Assembly: GCA_024235875.1 (NCBI GenBank)
Contig: JACKLP010000019.1
Location: 1-23,814, forward strand
DNA length: 23,814 bases
Direction of reading: 5' to 3'
Source: Burkholderiaceae bacterium
GTDB lineage: Bacteria > Pseudomonadota > Gammaproteobacteria > Burkholderiales > Burkholderiaceae_E
The translations under genes and the position numbers were made by a program. Each line of letters begins with the position of its first letter. The first letter of the stretch is position 1. Shown here piece after piece: positions 1 to 8,194 of this stretch. Under the pieces are notes generated by a model. The model saw only the letters and a program-made list of their open reading frames with translations. It was not told the DNA's origin and ran no database searches.

Positions 1-2
1 GT

Positions 3-929
3 GTCCGCGCGGTGGCTCCCGAGGTACGCAGCTTCTCGACCGTGGTGTACGCCGCGCGCAATTGGTCGAGCAGCATCGTCGGCAGTTCGAACGCCTACTT
101 CGAGACTCGCAACTGGACGCTCGCATCGGGCCGACGATTCGAGGAATCGGAAGAGCGCGCCGGAGCGGCCGTCTGCCTGATCGGCGCCACCGTTCGACGC
201 GAGTTGTTCGGCAGCGCCAACCCACTGGGACAACGCGTTCGCGTCAAGCAATTCTCCTGCGAGATCATCGGCCTGCTCGCCTCGAAGGGGCAGGCCGCCA
301 TGGGACTCGACCAGGACGACCTGGTACTGCTGCCCCTGAGGACCGTGCAGCGCCGCGTGACGGGCAGCACCCGGATCAATTCCCTGCTCGTCTCGATGCG
401 CGAGAACAGCGACCCGGCCACGGTGAAATCCGGTCTCACGCGGCTGCTTCGCGAGCGCCGGCGACTGGCCGATGCCGACGACAACGACTTCAACGTGCTC
501 GACACGCGACAGATCGCCGACGCGCTTTCGGGCACGACGCAGATCCTGACCACGCTGCTTGGTGCCGTGGCCGCGGTGAGCCTGCTGGTCGGCGGCATCG
601 GCATCATGAACATCATGCTGGTGAGCGTGACCGAACGCACTCGCGAGATCGGCATCCGCCTGGCGATCGGGGCGCTCGAGCGCGAGGTGTTACTTCAGTT
701 CCTGATCGAAGCGGTGGTGCTCGCCGTATTTGGCGGTATTGCCGGGGTGTTGCTCGCGGCACTCGCCAGCGCCTTCCTCGCAAGCCTGATGCATGTGCCC
801 TACTTGTTCAATGCGAGCGTGAATCTCCTGGCGCTGGCGTTCTCCGCGGCAATCGGGATCGTGTTCGGCTACTTCCCTGCCCGCCGCGCCGCCCGGCTCG
901 ACCCGATCGAGGCATTGCGCAGGGAATGA
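3..929 (+). CDS. ABC transporter permease, MacB/FtsX type, C-terminal part (5' truncated by window edge)
   Basis: The frame is open from the first bases, so the true start lies left of the window and about 308 C-terminal residues are visible. The first part is a soluble MacB-like periplasmic domain containing the motif NPLGQRVRV. Three membrane helices follow: one ending in VGGIGIMNIMLVSVTERTREIG, the typical MacB/LolC cytoplasmic coupling region, then one after FLIEAV and one near the end. The C-terminus PARRAARLDPIEALR is the FtsX-family signature. Proteins of this kind sit in the inner membrane and pair with a LolD/MacB-type ATPase, moving energy rather than substrate through the membrane (macrolide or lipoprotein export, or unknown cargo). 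The ATPase and any membrane-fusion partner would lie upstream, out of view, so the cargo cannot be stated. The gene ends 36 bp from the convergent dioxygenase gene. Confidence 0.9.
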   Translation, partial: VRAVAPEVRSFSTVVYAARNWSSSIVGSSNAYFETRNWTLASGRRFEESEERAGAAVCLIGATVRRELFGSANPLGQRVRVKQFSCEIIGLLASKGQAAMGLDQDDLVLLPLRTVQRRVTGSTRINSLLVSMRENSDPATVKSGLTRLLRERRRLADADDNDFNVLDTRQIADALSGTTQILTTLLGAVAAVSLLVGGIGIMNIMLVSVTERTREIGIRLAIGALEREVLLQFLIEAVVLAVFGGIAGVLLAALASAFLASLMHVPYLFNASVNLLALAFSAAIGIVFGYFPARRAARLDPIEALRRE

Positions 930-965
930 AGCCCGGCGTCTTCCACGGCCACCAGACGAAAGGCC

Positions 966-2057
966 TCAGACCGGCTCGAGCGGCGCATTGAGCACCGTGC
1001 CCGACACGATCACGCCACCACGATCACCGATCGTGACCGAGCCGTAGCGCTCGGCATAGGCCGGCGGCAACGGGCGAGCCCCCGGCAGGGCCAGCCAGAG
1101 CCGAAGCAGGTGTCGCTTCTCGGCCGGGTCGTCCCAGTCCTCGTAGGCGGTGCGGTCATGCAAGAGCGTGTGGTTGTGCACCCACTGCATGTCGCCGGGC
1201 CGGAACTCGATCTGCATGTTCAAGGCCGGGTCCTCGGCGAGCGAATCGAACAGGTCCAGTGCCTCGATCTGTCGCGGGCTCAGCGTCACGCCGTCGAAAC
1301 GCGTGGCCGAATCGATGTAGCGTCGCGCATAGATCGCCGAGAGCTGGCCCTCGTACCAGTTGAACACCGGATAGCGCGAGTAGGGCAGCCGGCCCTCGGG
1401 CACCTCGCCGCGCCGATCGGTCGCGAAAGGCTCGAACAGCAGCCGCAACAGGTCGGGCCGCCGTCGATACATCTCGTTGTAGATCGTCATCGAGCTGACC
1501 AGTGCGGACGCGCCGCCCGAGCGCGCCGTCTTCAGGCACAACAGCGCGACCGCATCGCAGGAGTCGGTATGAAAGGTCTGGCGCTCGCGCGTCTGGTAGA
1601 CCCGCGCGGTCGGGTCGTTGACCGCGTCGCGCCCGAGATCGCGCACATGGCCCAGCAAGTGCCCCTTCCCGTTCTGCGAGCGGGCATTGCCGAACCAACT
1701 GCCGATCCCGTAGTAGGCGGTCGCGGCTTCACGGATCGACCAGCGCTCCACCGGAAGCCGCCGCATCACCAGGAAGCCACGACCATCGATCAGCTCGCGT
1801 CGCAGCGATTCGATCGCGGGCCCGAGTGTCGGCAGCGGGAAGTGCTCGCGCCGGATCGTCGCGATGTCGGTGCCGGCGTCCACGAGCGGGCGCATGGCGG
1901 CCTCGACCTCGGCCACGTGGGTGTCGGAGAGCCCGAACAGCCATTGGTCCGACGCCACCATCTGGGGTCCGTACCAGACCTGCGGACCGGTCCGTGGCGG
2001 CGGCAGATCGGCACGATCGAGGCTGTCGTCGGCCAGGGCATGCAGATTGGCATTCAT
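966..2057 (-). CDS. TauD/TfdA-family Fe(II)/2-oxoglutarate-dependent dioxygenase
   Basis: The 363-residue product is predicted to be cytoplasmic and to hydroxylate an unknown small substrate using 2-oxoglutarate and O2. The iron triad is visible: H163 and D165 in FHTDSCD, and a distal histidine (H300) in LLHDRTAYED. RHLLRLWL (about 315-322) supplies the arginine expected to bind the 2-oxoglutarate carboxylate. The pattern resembles the gamma-butyrobetaine hydroxylase/TauD superfamily. I chose the ATG at 2057 because AAGGAGG lies about 11 bases upstream; an in-frame ATG at 2096 would place this Shine-Dalgarno inside the gene. It diverges from the nitronate monooxygenase-like gene across a 199-bp GC-rich spacer. 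That spacer holds a GCCGGCCGGC palindrome at 2140-2149 and no convincing promoter boxes. The substrate is not identifiable from sequence. Confidence 0.88.
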   Translation of the reverse strand: MNANLHALADDSLDRADLPPPRTGPQVWYGPQMVASDQWLFGLSDTHVAEVEAAMRPLVDAGTDIATIRREHFPLPTLGPAIESLRRELIDGRGFLVMRRLPVERWSIREAATAYYGIGSWFGNARSQNGKGHLLGHVRDLGRDAVNDPTARVYQTRERQTFHTDSCDAVALLCLKTARSGGASALVSSMTIYNEMYRRRPDLLRLLFEPFATDRRGEVPEGRLPYSRYPVFNWYEGQLSAIYARRYIDSATRFDGVTLSPRQIEALDLFDSLAEDPALNMQIEFRPGDMQWVHNHTLLHDRTAYEDWDDPAEKRHLLRLWLALPGARPLPPAYAERYGSVTIGDRGGVIVSGTVLNAPLEPV

Positions 2058-2256
2058 GCGCGTCTCCCCCTCCTTGTGCAGGATCGATCTAAGCACGGGC
2101 CGACCCCTCGCCCGTTCCGGAAGGCGGACGGCGGCGCGCGCCGGCCGGCGCCCTCGCGTCCGGCCGGCCCCGGTACCCGCGTGTAAGATCCCCGCTTTCG
2201 TCGGCGGCGCCCGTCATCGCCTGCAAGACCGTCAAACAAAGGAAACGGGACACTCC

Positions 2257-3216
2257 ATGAATCTCCAGCAGCTCAAGCAAAGCCTTCGTATCCCGGTCAT
2301 CGGGTCGCCGCTGTTCATCATCTCCAACCCCGACCTGGTGATCGCCCAGTGCAAGGCCGGCGTCGTCGGTTCGTTCCCGGCGCTCAATGCCCGACCGGCC
2401 GACATGCTCGATCAATGGCTGCAGCGCATCACGACCGAGCTCGATGCCTGGAACCAGGCGCATCCTGAGCGGCCGGCCGCCCCGTTCGCGGTCAACCAGA
2501 TCGTGCACAAGTCCAACACCCGGCTCGAGCACGACATGGAGATGTGCGTGAAATACAAGGTGCCGCTGGTGATCACCTCGCTCGGCGCGCGGGAAGACGT
2601 CAACGCGGCGGTGCACAGCTATGGCGGCATGGTGCTGCACGACGTCATCAACCAGCGCTTTGCGCACAAGGCGATCGAGAAGGGCGCAGACGGCCTGATC
2701 CTGGTCGCCACCGGCGCCGGCGGCCATGCCGGCACGCTGTCACCGTTCGCGCTGGTGCAAGAAACGCGACAGTGGTTCGACGGCCCGATCGCACTGTCGG
2801 GCTCGATCGCAACCGGCAATGCCGTATTGGCGGCACAGGCGATGGGCGCCGACTTCGGTTACATCGGCTCGGCCTTCATCGCCACCCGCGAGGCCAATGC
2901 GGCCGAGGCCTACAAGAACGCGATCGTCGCGAACACCGGCGAAGACATCGTCTACACCAACCTGTTCACGGGCGTCCATGGCAACTACCTGCGCCCATCG
3001 ATCGTCAATGCCGGCCTGGACCCCGACAACCTGCCCCAGAGCGACCCGAGCAAGATGAACTTCGGCTCGGGCGGCAATGCCGAGAAAAAGGCGTGGCGCG
3101 ACATCTGGGGCTGCGGCCAGGGCATCGGCGCAGTCGGCGCCGTCGTGAGCGCGGGCGAGCTGGTAGATCGGCTGGTATCGGAGTACGAGGCGGCCAGGCA
3201 ACGGGTCTGCGCCTGA
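2257..3216 (+). CDS. Nitronate monooxygenase-like FMN-dependent oxidoreductase (2-nitropropane dioxygenase family)
   Basis: The product has 319 residues and is predicted to be a cytoplasmic TIM-barrel flavoprotein. Family members bind FMN; some oxidise alkyl nitronates and others are NAD(P)H:quinone or enoyl reductases. The FMN-phosphate motif GAGGHAG is at about residues 153-159, with the catalytic-type histidine inside it. SGSIATGNAVLAAQAMGADF (182-200) matches the conserved second phosphate-binding loop, followed by GSAFIAT. The N-terminus IPVIGSPLFIISNPDLVIAQ is the usual first strand. The ATG at 2257 is preceded by AAAGGAAACGGG. The stop lies 9 bp from the convergent stop of the next gene, leaving no room for a normal terminator. 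Family membership is secure, but the nitronate substrate is only an inference. Confidence 0.9.
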   Translation: MNLQQLKQSLRIPVIGSPLFIISNPDLVIAQCKAGVVGSFPALNARPADMLDQWLQRITTELDAWNQAHPERPAAPFAVNQIVHKSNTRLEHDMEMCVKYKVPLVITSLGAREDVNAAVHSYGGMVLHDVINQRFAHKAIEKGADGLILVATGAGGHAGTLSPFALVQETRQWFDGPIALSGSIATGNAVLAAQAMGADFGYIGSAFIATREANAAEAYKNAIVANTGEDIVYTNLFTGVHGNYLRPSIVNAGLDPDNLPQSDPSKMNFGSGGNAEKKAWRDIWGCGQGIGAVGAVVSAGELVDRLVSEYEAARQRVCA

Positions 3217-3225
3217 GCGCCGGGC

Positions 3226-3888
3226 TCAGGCGAACGCGGCCAGTCCCTCGGCATCGAGCACGCTCACCGCGTCGCCGCCGGCCTCGAGCGCACGCAGCAT
3301 CGCGCGCGCGACCTGCTCGGACGTCAGCTGCGGGATCGAGCGCGGCAACATCAGCAGCTGAATGCTCATGTAGACCGACACGACGCGCTGCAACCAGCCG
3401 GCAGCCTGCGGTCCGCCCTGCCGGGTGGGTCGCAGGATCAACAGGCGCTCGAACGACATCTGCGAGATCGCCAACTCGGTCTCGTCGCCCAATGCACGAT
3501 GGAAGCGCCCGACCTGCTGCCATGCCGGCAAGGGACTGACCAGAACCACCCGGCGCGCGCCGGCCGCCGCCGCCGCCTGCGAGACGGCAGCGAGGTTGGC
3601 ACGATGCACCTGCAAGAAGGGCATGTCGCGCCCGTGAAAGGAGCGGGAATGCGCATCGGCCGGGTCACCGACCAGGATGAACACGTCGTCGATCGCCGGC
3701 AACGACACCGTGGTGGCCAGGCTCAATCGATCCATCCCGAACGACATCGACGGTAACTCGCCGTCGCGCGACGCCTGGGCCAGCGCGAGCACCTGCCGGT
3801 AGCCGCCGCGCGCGATCACCGCATTCAGGATCGCCTCGCCCAGACGCCCGACCGCACCCGCCACCAAAGCAGTATTCTTGTGCCCCAT
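3226..3888 (-). CDS. Rossmann-fold NAD(P)-binding protein, atypical SDR/epimerase-like
   Basis: The predicted product is 220 residues and begins with a short beta strand and the dinucleotide loop GAVGRLG (about residues 10-16 from this start). It lacks the YxxxK pair of classical short-chain dehydrogenases. VILVG-like and ARRVVLVSPLPAW segments resemble atypical SDRs of the NmrA/HTATIP2-like type, and the fold is followed by the phrase LLILRPTRQGG, typical of that group after strand six. A redox or binding role is likely but no substrate can be named. The ATG at 3888 places the glycine loop where the family normally has it. In-frame ATGs at 3906 and 3924 would overlap the divergent yaeQ gene, and CCATGG at 3903-3908 is shared by both strands. 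Confidence 0.7.
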   Translation of the reverse strand: MGHKNTALVAGAVGRLGEAILNAVIARGGYRQVLALAQASRDGELPSMSFGMDRLSLATTVSLPAIDDVFILVGDPADAHSRSFHGRDMPFLQVHRANLAAVSQAAAAAGARRVVLVSPLPAWQQVGRFHRALGDETELAISQMSFERLLILRPTRQGGPQAAGWLQRVVSVYMSIQLLMLPRSIPQLTSEQVARAMLRALEAGGDAVSVLDAEGLAAFA

Positions 3889-3904
3889 TTCCGGACTGGC
3901 CCCC

Positions 3905-4450
3905 ATGGCGCTGAAATCCACCATCTACAAGGCAGAACTCCAGATCGCCGACATCGACCGCGGATACTACCGCGACCATGCGCTCACACTCGCCCGGCAC
4001 CCGTCGGAGACCGACGAGCGCATGATGATGCGCGTGTTCGCCTTTCTGGAACACGCCGACGAAGCCCTGGCTTTCGGCAACGGCTTGTCCACCACCGACG
4101 AGCCCGATCTCTGGCGCCACGACCTGGCCGGCGACATCATCGACTGGATCGAGGTGGGCCTGCCCGAGGAACGCCGCCTACGCCGCGCGGCCGGACGTTC
4201 GGCACATGTCCACCTGTACACCTACGGCCGTGGCGCCGAGGTCTATTGGCGCCAGAACGCGCGCGCGCTCGCCAAGCTGGACAAGCTCGCCGCGCACGCG
4301 GTCGATGCGGCGCAGTCGCAGGCGCTCGGCGCCCTGGCCGCGCGTTCGATGCGGTTGCAATGCAATCGTCAGGACGGTCGCTGGTGGATCGGCGACGGCC
4401 GGCGCACGGTCGAGATCGTGACCGAGCCCCTGCAATCCGCAAGGACCTGA
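3905..4450 (+). CDS. yaeQ: YaeQ family protein
   Basis: The 181-residue product matches the YaeQ family in length and in its distinctive start (MALKSTIYKAELQIADIDRG). Conserved segments such as HPSETDERMMMRV, DEPDLW, DWIEVGLPEERRLRRA and YGRGAEVYW are all present. YaeQ proteins are small cytoplasmic proteins of beta- and gammaproteobacteria. Their fold resembles PD-(D/E)XK nucleases, and E. coli YaeQ was once linked to RfaH-like suppression, but no biochemical function is established. The ATG at 3905 gives the canonical N-terminus. The gene diverges from the Rossmann-fold gene with only 16 bp between starts, so the promoter of each must lie inside the other's 5' region or the pair must be transcribed from within. 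It ends 53 bp from the convergent thiolase gene, with a strong hairpin between. Confidence 0.92.
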   Translation: MALKSTIYKAELQIADIDRGYYRDHALTLARHPSETDERMMMRVFAFLEHADEALAFGNGLSTTDEPDLWRHDLAGDIIDWIEVGLPEERRLRRAAGRSAHVHLYTYGRGAEVYWRQNARALAKLDKLAAHAVDAAQSQALGALAARSMRLQCNRQDGRWWIGDGRRTVEIVTEPLQSART

Positions 4451-4458
4451 GCCTGCCT

Positions 4459-4491
4459 GGCGCGGCGCCGCCGGATCCGACGCGCCGCGCC
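4459..4491. terminator. GC-rich inverted repeat between convergent yaeQ and thiolase genes
   Basis: A perfect 9-bp stem (GGCGCGGCG at 4459-4467, CGCCGCGCC at 4483-4491) encloses a 15-base loop. It sits exactly between two convergent stop codons (4450 and 4504), the usual place for a bidirectional terminator. No T-tract follows on either strand, so intrinsic termination is uncertain. It may instead act with Rho or protect mRNA 3' ends. Confidence 0.5.
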
Positions 4492-4503
4492 GACGTACTC
4501 GCA

Positions 4504-5733
4504 TCAGACGCGTTCGAAGATCCCGGCCGCGCCCATGCCGGTGCCCACGCACATCGTGACCATCCCGTACTTCGCCTTTCGCCTGCGCAGGCCGTGCACC
4601 ACGGTGGCCGACCGGATCGCGCCAGTCGCGCCGAGCGGATGCCCGAGCGCGATCGCGCCACCGAGTGGATTGACCACCGCCGGGTCCAGACCGAGATCCT
4701 GTATCACCGCCAACGACTGCGCCGCGAAGGCCTCGTTCAACTCGATCCAGCCGAGATCCTGCTGCTTGATGCCGGCGCGCTCGAGCGCTACCGGGATCGC
4801 TTCCTTGGGCCCGATACCCATGATCTCAGGTGGCACGCCGCGCACCGCGAATGACACGAAGCGCGCCAGCGGCGTGAGGCCGAAGCGCTTCAGCGCGTCC
4901 TCGGAGACGAGGATCAGCGCACCGGCGCCGTCCGATGTCTGCGAACTGTTGCCGGCGGTGACCGAGCCCATGCCGGTCGACTTTCCGCCCGGGGTCCGGG
5001 GCGAGGCGAACACCGGTCGCAATCTTGCGAGCGCCTCGGCCGAGGTGTCGGCGCGTGGCCCCTCGTCGAGTGTCACCGTGCGCGTCATGACCTCGATCTC
5101 GCCGCTGGCCAGGTTCGGGAACTTCTGCACTACATCGATCGGACTGATCTCATCGGCGAACTCACCCGCCTGCTGTGCCGCGACCGCTCGCCGGTGCGAC
5201 TCGTAGGCGAAGGCGTCCTGGGCCTCGCGCGAGACCTTCCATTGCTGTGCGACCTTCTCGGCCGTCAAGCCCATGCCGTAGGCGATGCCGACGTTCTCGT
5301 CTGCCGCGAACGCGGCCGGGTTCAGCGATGGCCGGTTGCCCATCATCGGCACCATGCTCATCGACTCGGTCCCGGCGGCGATCATCACGTCGGCCTCGCC
5401 GACGCGGATGCGGTCGGCCGCCATCGCCACCGCGGTGAGACCCGAGGCACAGAAGCGGTTGACGGTGACACCGGCCACGGTGTCGGGCAACCCGGCCAGC
5501 AGGACGCCCATCCGCGCGACGTTGAGGCCTTGCTCGGCCTCCGGGATCGCACAACCCACGATCGCGTCCTCGATCGCGGCCGGGTCGAGCGAGGGCGCCT
5601 GGGCCAGCGCGCCGCGCAACGCGTGGACCAGCAGGTCGTCGGGTCGCATATGGCGCAATACGCCTTTCGGCGCCCTGCCGATCGGCGTGCGGGTGGCAGC
5701 GACGACATAGGCGTCACGGACTTGTCTGGACAT
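4504..5733 (-). CDS. fadA: Acetyl-CoA C-acyltransferase (3-ketoacyl-CoA thiolase), beta-oxidation
   Basis: The 409-residue thiolase catalyses the last step of beta-oxidation, releasing acetyl-CoA from a 3-ketoacyl-CoA. The whole catalytic set is present: nucleophile C95 in NRFCASGL, H365 in GGAIALGHPLGATG, and C395 in CVGTGMG. The asparagine of NEAFA (about 333) and the length also fit the family. AGGAGG lies 0 bases from the ATG at 5739 but 6 bases from the ATG at 5733, so the second methionine is the likely start. The gene begins 10 bp after the upstream fused dehydrogenase/hydratase and its Shine-Dalgarno abuts that gene's stop, indicating translational coupling. With its partner it forms the trifunctional beta-oxidation complex. 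The symbol fadA is used in the broad family sense. Confidence 0.93.
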   Translation of the reverse strand: MSRQVRDAYVVAATRTPIGRAPKGVLRHMRPDDLLVHALRGALAQAPSLDPAAIEDAIVGCAIPEAEQGLNVARMGVLLAGLPDTVAGVTVNRFCASGLTAVAMAADRIRVGEADVMIAAGTESMSMVPMMGNRPSLNPAAFAADENVGIAYGMGLTAEKVAQQWKVSREAQDAFAYESHRRAVAAQQAGEFADEISPIDVVQKFPNLASGEIEVMTRTVTLDEGPRADTSAEALARLRPVFASPRTPGGKSTGMGSVTAGNSSQTSDGAGALILVSEDALKRFGLTPLARFVSFAVRGVPPEIMGIGPKEAIPVALERAGIKQQDLGWIELNEAFAAQSLAVIQDLGLDPAVVNPLGGAIALGHPLGATGAIRSATVVHGLRRRKAKYGMVTMCVGTGMGAAGIFERV

Positions 5734-5743
5734 GCTCATCCTC

Positions 5744-8152
5744 CTAGTTGCGCACCGGCTTGCCGGTCTGCATCATGCCCATGATGCGTTCCTGGGTCTT
5801 GGGATGGTTCAGCAGGCTCGTGAAGGCCTCGCGCTCGAGCGCCATCAGCCAGGTTTCGTCGACGATCGACCCCGGCTCGACATCGCCTCCGGTCATCACG
5901 TGTGCGATGGTGCGGCCCAGGTGGAAGTCGTGCGCCGAAATGAATCCGCCATCGCGCATGTTCACGAGTTGCGCGACGATGGTCGCCGCGCCGCTGCGCC
6001 CGGCCACGCGGATACGTGCGGGTCGCGGCGGACGATAGCCGGCGTCGGCCATCGCCTTTGCTTCGCGAATGGCCGCGTAGAGCAGTTCGAAGCGGTTGAA
6101 CACGACCCGGTCGCCCTCGACCAGATAACCCATCGACTGCGCCTCGATCGCCGAGCGCGACACTTGCGCCGTGCCGGCCGCCATGTAGTACTTCTTGAGG
6201 AAGTCCAGGATCGCGGCGTCGGGCGCCGCCCCCTGTTCCTCGGATGCCCGCCGCGCACCATAGGCAAGCCCGCCGCCGCCCGGAATCAGGCCGACACCGA
6301 CCTCGACCAGCCCGATGTAGCTCTCGATGTGCGCGATGCGCCGCGCGCAGTAAATCGCGAGCTCGCAGCCACCACCGAGCGCCATTCCAGAGATCGCCGC
6401 CACCGTGGGTACCTGCGCATAGCGCAGCCGCAGCATCGCGTCCTGCAGCTTCTTCTCCTCGGGACCGATGGCCTTTGCGCCGCCCGACATGAACAACGGC
6501 AGCATCGCCTGCAGGTCGGCACCGAAGGAGAAAGGCTCGTCGGGCGACCACACCACCAGGCCCCGGTAGTTCGACTCGGCCAACTCGATGCCGCGCAGCA
6601 GGCCTGCGATCACGCCCGGGCCGATCGCGTGGACCTTGGTCCGGATCGATGCGACCAGCACATCGTCGACGCCGCGGCCATCGAGGGTCCACAATCGAAT
6701 GGACTCGTCCTCGTGGACCGTGGTGCCGCCGTCGTGGCCGGTGGCGGCGTGCTCACCCAGCAAGGGCGCGCGGAAGAGCTGGCGCCGATAGACGGCGAGC
6801 TCCGGGCGCGGCACGAACCTCGCTTGCACCGGCGACCAGGATCCCTCGGGCTGGTGCACGCCGCCGCGTTCGGCCACCGGCCCCTGGAACACCCAATCGG
6901 GCAGCGGCGCACCGATCGGCGCATCGCCCGCGTCGATATCGGCCCGGATCCATTCGGCCACCTGCTGCCATCCGGCCTCCTGCCACAACTCGAAGGGCCC
7001 CTTGTCCTGGCCGAAGCCGAAGCGCATTGCGAAGTCGAGGTCGCGCGCATTCTCGGCGATCTCGGCCAGCTTCACGGCCGCATAGTGCAGCGAGTCGCGA
7101 ATCACGGCCCAGACGAAGCGCGCCTGCGGATTCTTGGATTCGCGCAGCAACTTCAGTCGCTCGGTCGGGTCCTTCTTCTTGAGGATCCGGGCCACGGTCT
7201 CGTCGCACTTGGCCCCGGCCGGCACATAGTCGCCGCTGGCCGGATCGATGCGCAGGATCGCCTTGCCGTCCTTGCGATAAAAACCCGCACCCGACTTCTG
7301 TCCCAGCGCGCCTTTCGAGATCAGCGCCTCCAGCACCGGCGGCGTCGCATACATGGGGAAGAAGGCATCGTCGGCCAGGTTCTCCTGCATCGTGCGAACG
7401 ACATGTGCGAGCGTGTCGAGCCCGACGATGTCGGCGGTGCGGAAGGTACCCGAGCGCGCGCGCCCGAGCTTCGCCCCGGTCAGGTCGTCGACCACGTCGA
7501 AGCCGAGCTCGAATTTCGCCGCCTCGTGGATCGTGGCGAGCATGCCGTAGATGCCCACCCGATTCGCGATGAAGTTCGGCGTGTCCTTCGCGCGCACGCA
7601 GCCCTTGCCGAGCGTGCTGGTCAAGAAGGTCTCGAGCGAGTCGACGATCGCCGGATCCGTGTCGGCCGTCGGCACCAGTTCGACCAGGTGCATGTAGCGC
7701 GGGGGATTGAAGAAGTGCACGCCGCAGAAGCGCCGTCGCAAGGCATCGTCGAAACCCTCGGAAAGCCGGGTAATCGACAGCCCGGACGTATTGGTCGCGA
7801 AGATCGCGTCGTCGCGCAGATGCGGCGCCACCTTGCGATAGAGGTCGTGCTTCCAGTCCATGCGCTCGGCGATCGCCTCGATGACGAGGTCACACTCGCG
7901 CAGTCGATCGAGATCGTCGTCGTAGTTCGCGTGCTGGATCTCGGCGGCGAGCGACGAGACGCCGAGCGGCGCCGGGTTCAACTTCGCGAGCCCCCCGATC
8001 GCCTTGTCGACGATCGCGTTCTTCGGGCCTTCGCGAGCAGGCAGGTCATACAACAACACCTCGACCCGTGCATTGACCAGATGGGCCGCGATCTGCGCAC
8101 CCATCACGCCGGCACCGAGCACCGCCACCTTTGTCACCATGAAATTCGACAC
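5744..8152 (-). CDS. 3-hydroxyacyl-CoA dehydrogenase/enoyl-CoA hydratase fusion (dehydrogenase domain first, FadN-like order)
   Basis: The 802-residue protein performs the hydration and second oxidation steps of beta-oxidation. The N-terminal dehydrogenase has the NAD loop GAGVMG (13-18), IEAIAE, the catalytic histidine H146 in GVHFFNP and its partner glutamate in HLVELVP. Two C-terminal dehydrogenase-type repeats follow, around residues 190-430. The hydratase/crotonase domain occupies roughly 500-700: an oxyanion segment FSFGADLQAM, then GGGCELA and GLVEVGVGLIPGGGG, each supplying one of the two catalytic glutamates. This order is opposite to E. coli FadB/FadJ and matches Bacillus FadN in order and length. 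The GTG at 8152 lies 4 bases after GGAGG; the ATG at 8140 is an alternative start but would be 16 bases away. It is preceded in the operon by DUF2147 with 42 bp between. Confidence 0.93.
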   Translation of the reverse strand: MSNFMVTKVAVLGAGVMGAQIAAHLVNARVEVLLYDLPAREGPKNAIVDKAIGGLAKLNPAPLGVSSLAAEIQHANYDDDLDRLRECDLVIEAIAERMDWKHDLYRKVAPHLRDDAIFATNTSGLSITRLSEGFDDALRRRFCGVHFFNPPRYMHLVELVPTADTDPAIVDSLETFLTSTLGKGCVRAKDTPNFIANRVGIYGMLATIHEAAKFELGFDVVDDLTGAKLGRARSGTFRTADIVGLDTLAHVVRTMQENLADDAFFPMYATPPVLEALISKGALGQKSGAGFYRKDGKAILRIDPASGDYVPAGAKCDETVARILKKKDPTERLKLLRESKNPQARFVWAVIRDSLHYAAVKLAEIAENARDLDFAMRFGFGQDKGPFELWQEAGWQQVAEWIRADIDAGDAPIGAPLPDWVFQGPVAERGGVHQPEGSWSPVQARFVPRPELAVYRRQLFRAPLLGEHAATGHDGGTTVHEDESIRLWTLDGRGVDDVLVASIRTKVHAIGPGVIAGLLRGIELAESNYRGLVVWSPDEPFSFGADLQAMLPLFMSGGAKAIGPEEKKLQDAMLRLRYAQVPTVAAISGMALGGGCELAIYCARRIAHIESYIGLVEVGVGLIPGGGGLAYGARRASEEQGAAPDAAILDFLKKYYMAAGTAQVSRSAIEAQSMGYLVEGDRVVFNRFELLYAAIREAKAMADAGYRPPRPARIRVAGRSGAATIVAQLVNMRDGGFISAHDFHLGRTIAHVMTGGDVEPGSIVDETWLMALEREAFTSLLNHPKTQERIMGMMQTGKPVRN

Positions 8153-8194
8153 ATTGCCTCCGTCTCGGGCGAATTCGCGATCGCGGCCGAACGA

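Noticed and set aside
2133..2152. GC-rich palindromic stretch between the dioxygenase and nitronate monooxygenase genes as a terminator or operator
   Set aside because: Both genes run away from it, so a terminator makes no sense, and self-complementary GC runs are frequent in this composition; no duplicate site was found.
1864..2256. Longer N-terminus for the nitronate monooxygenase-like protein
   Set aside because: The extension is antisense to the dioxygenase start and lacks family similarity; the ATG at 2257 gives the canonical first strand.
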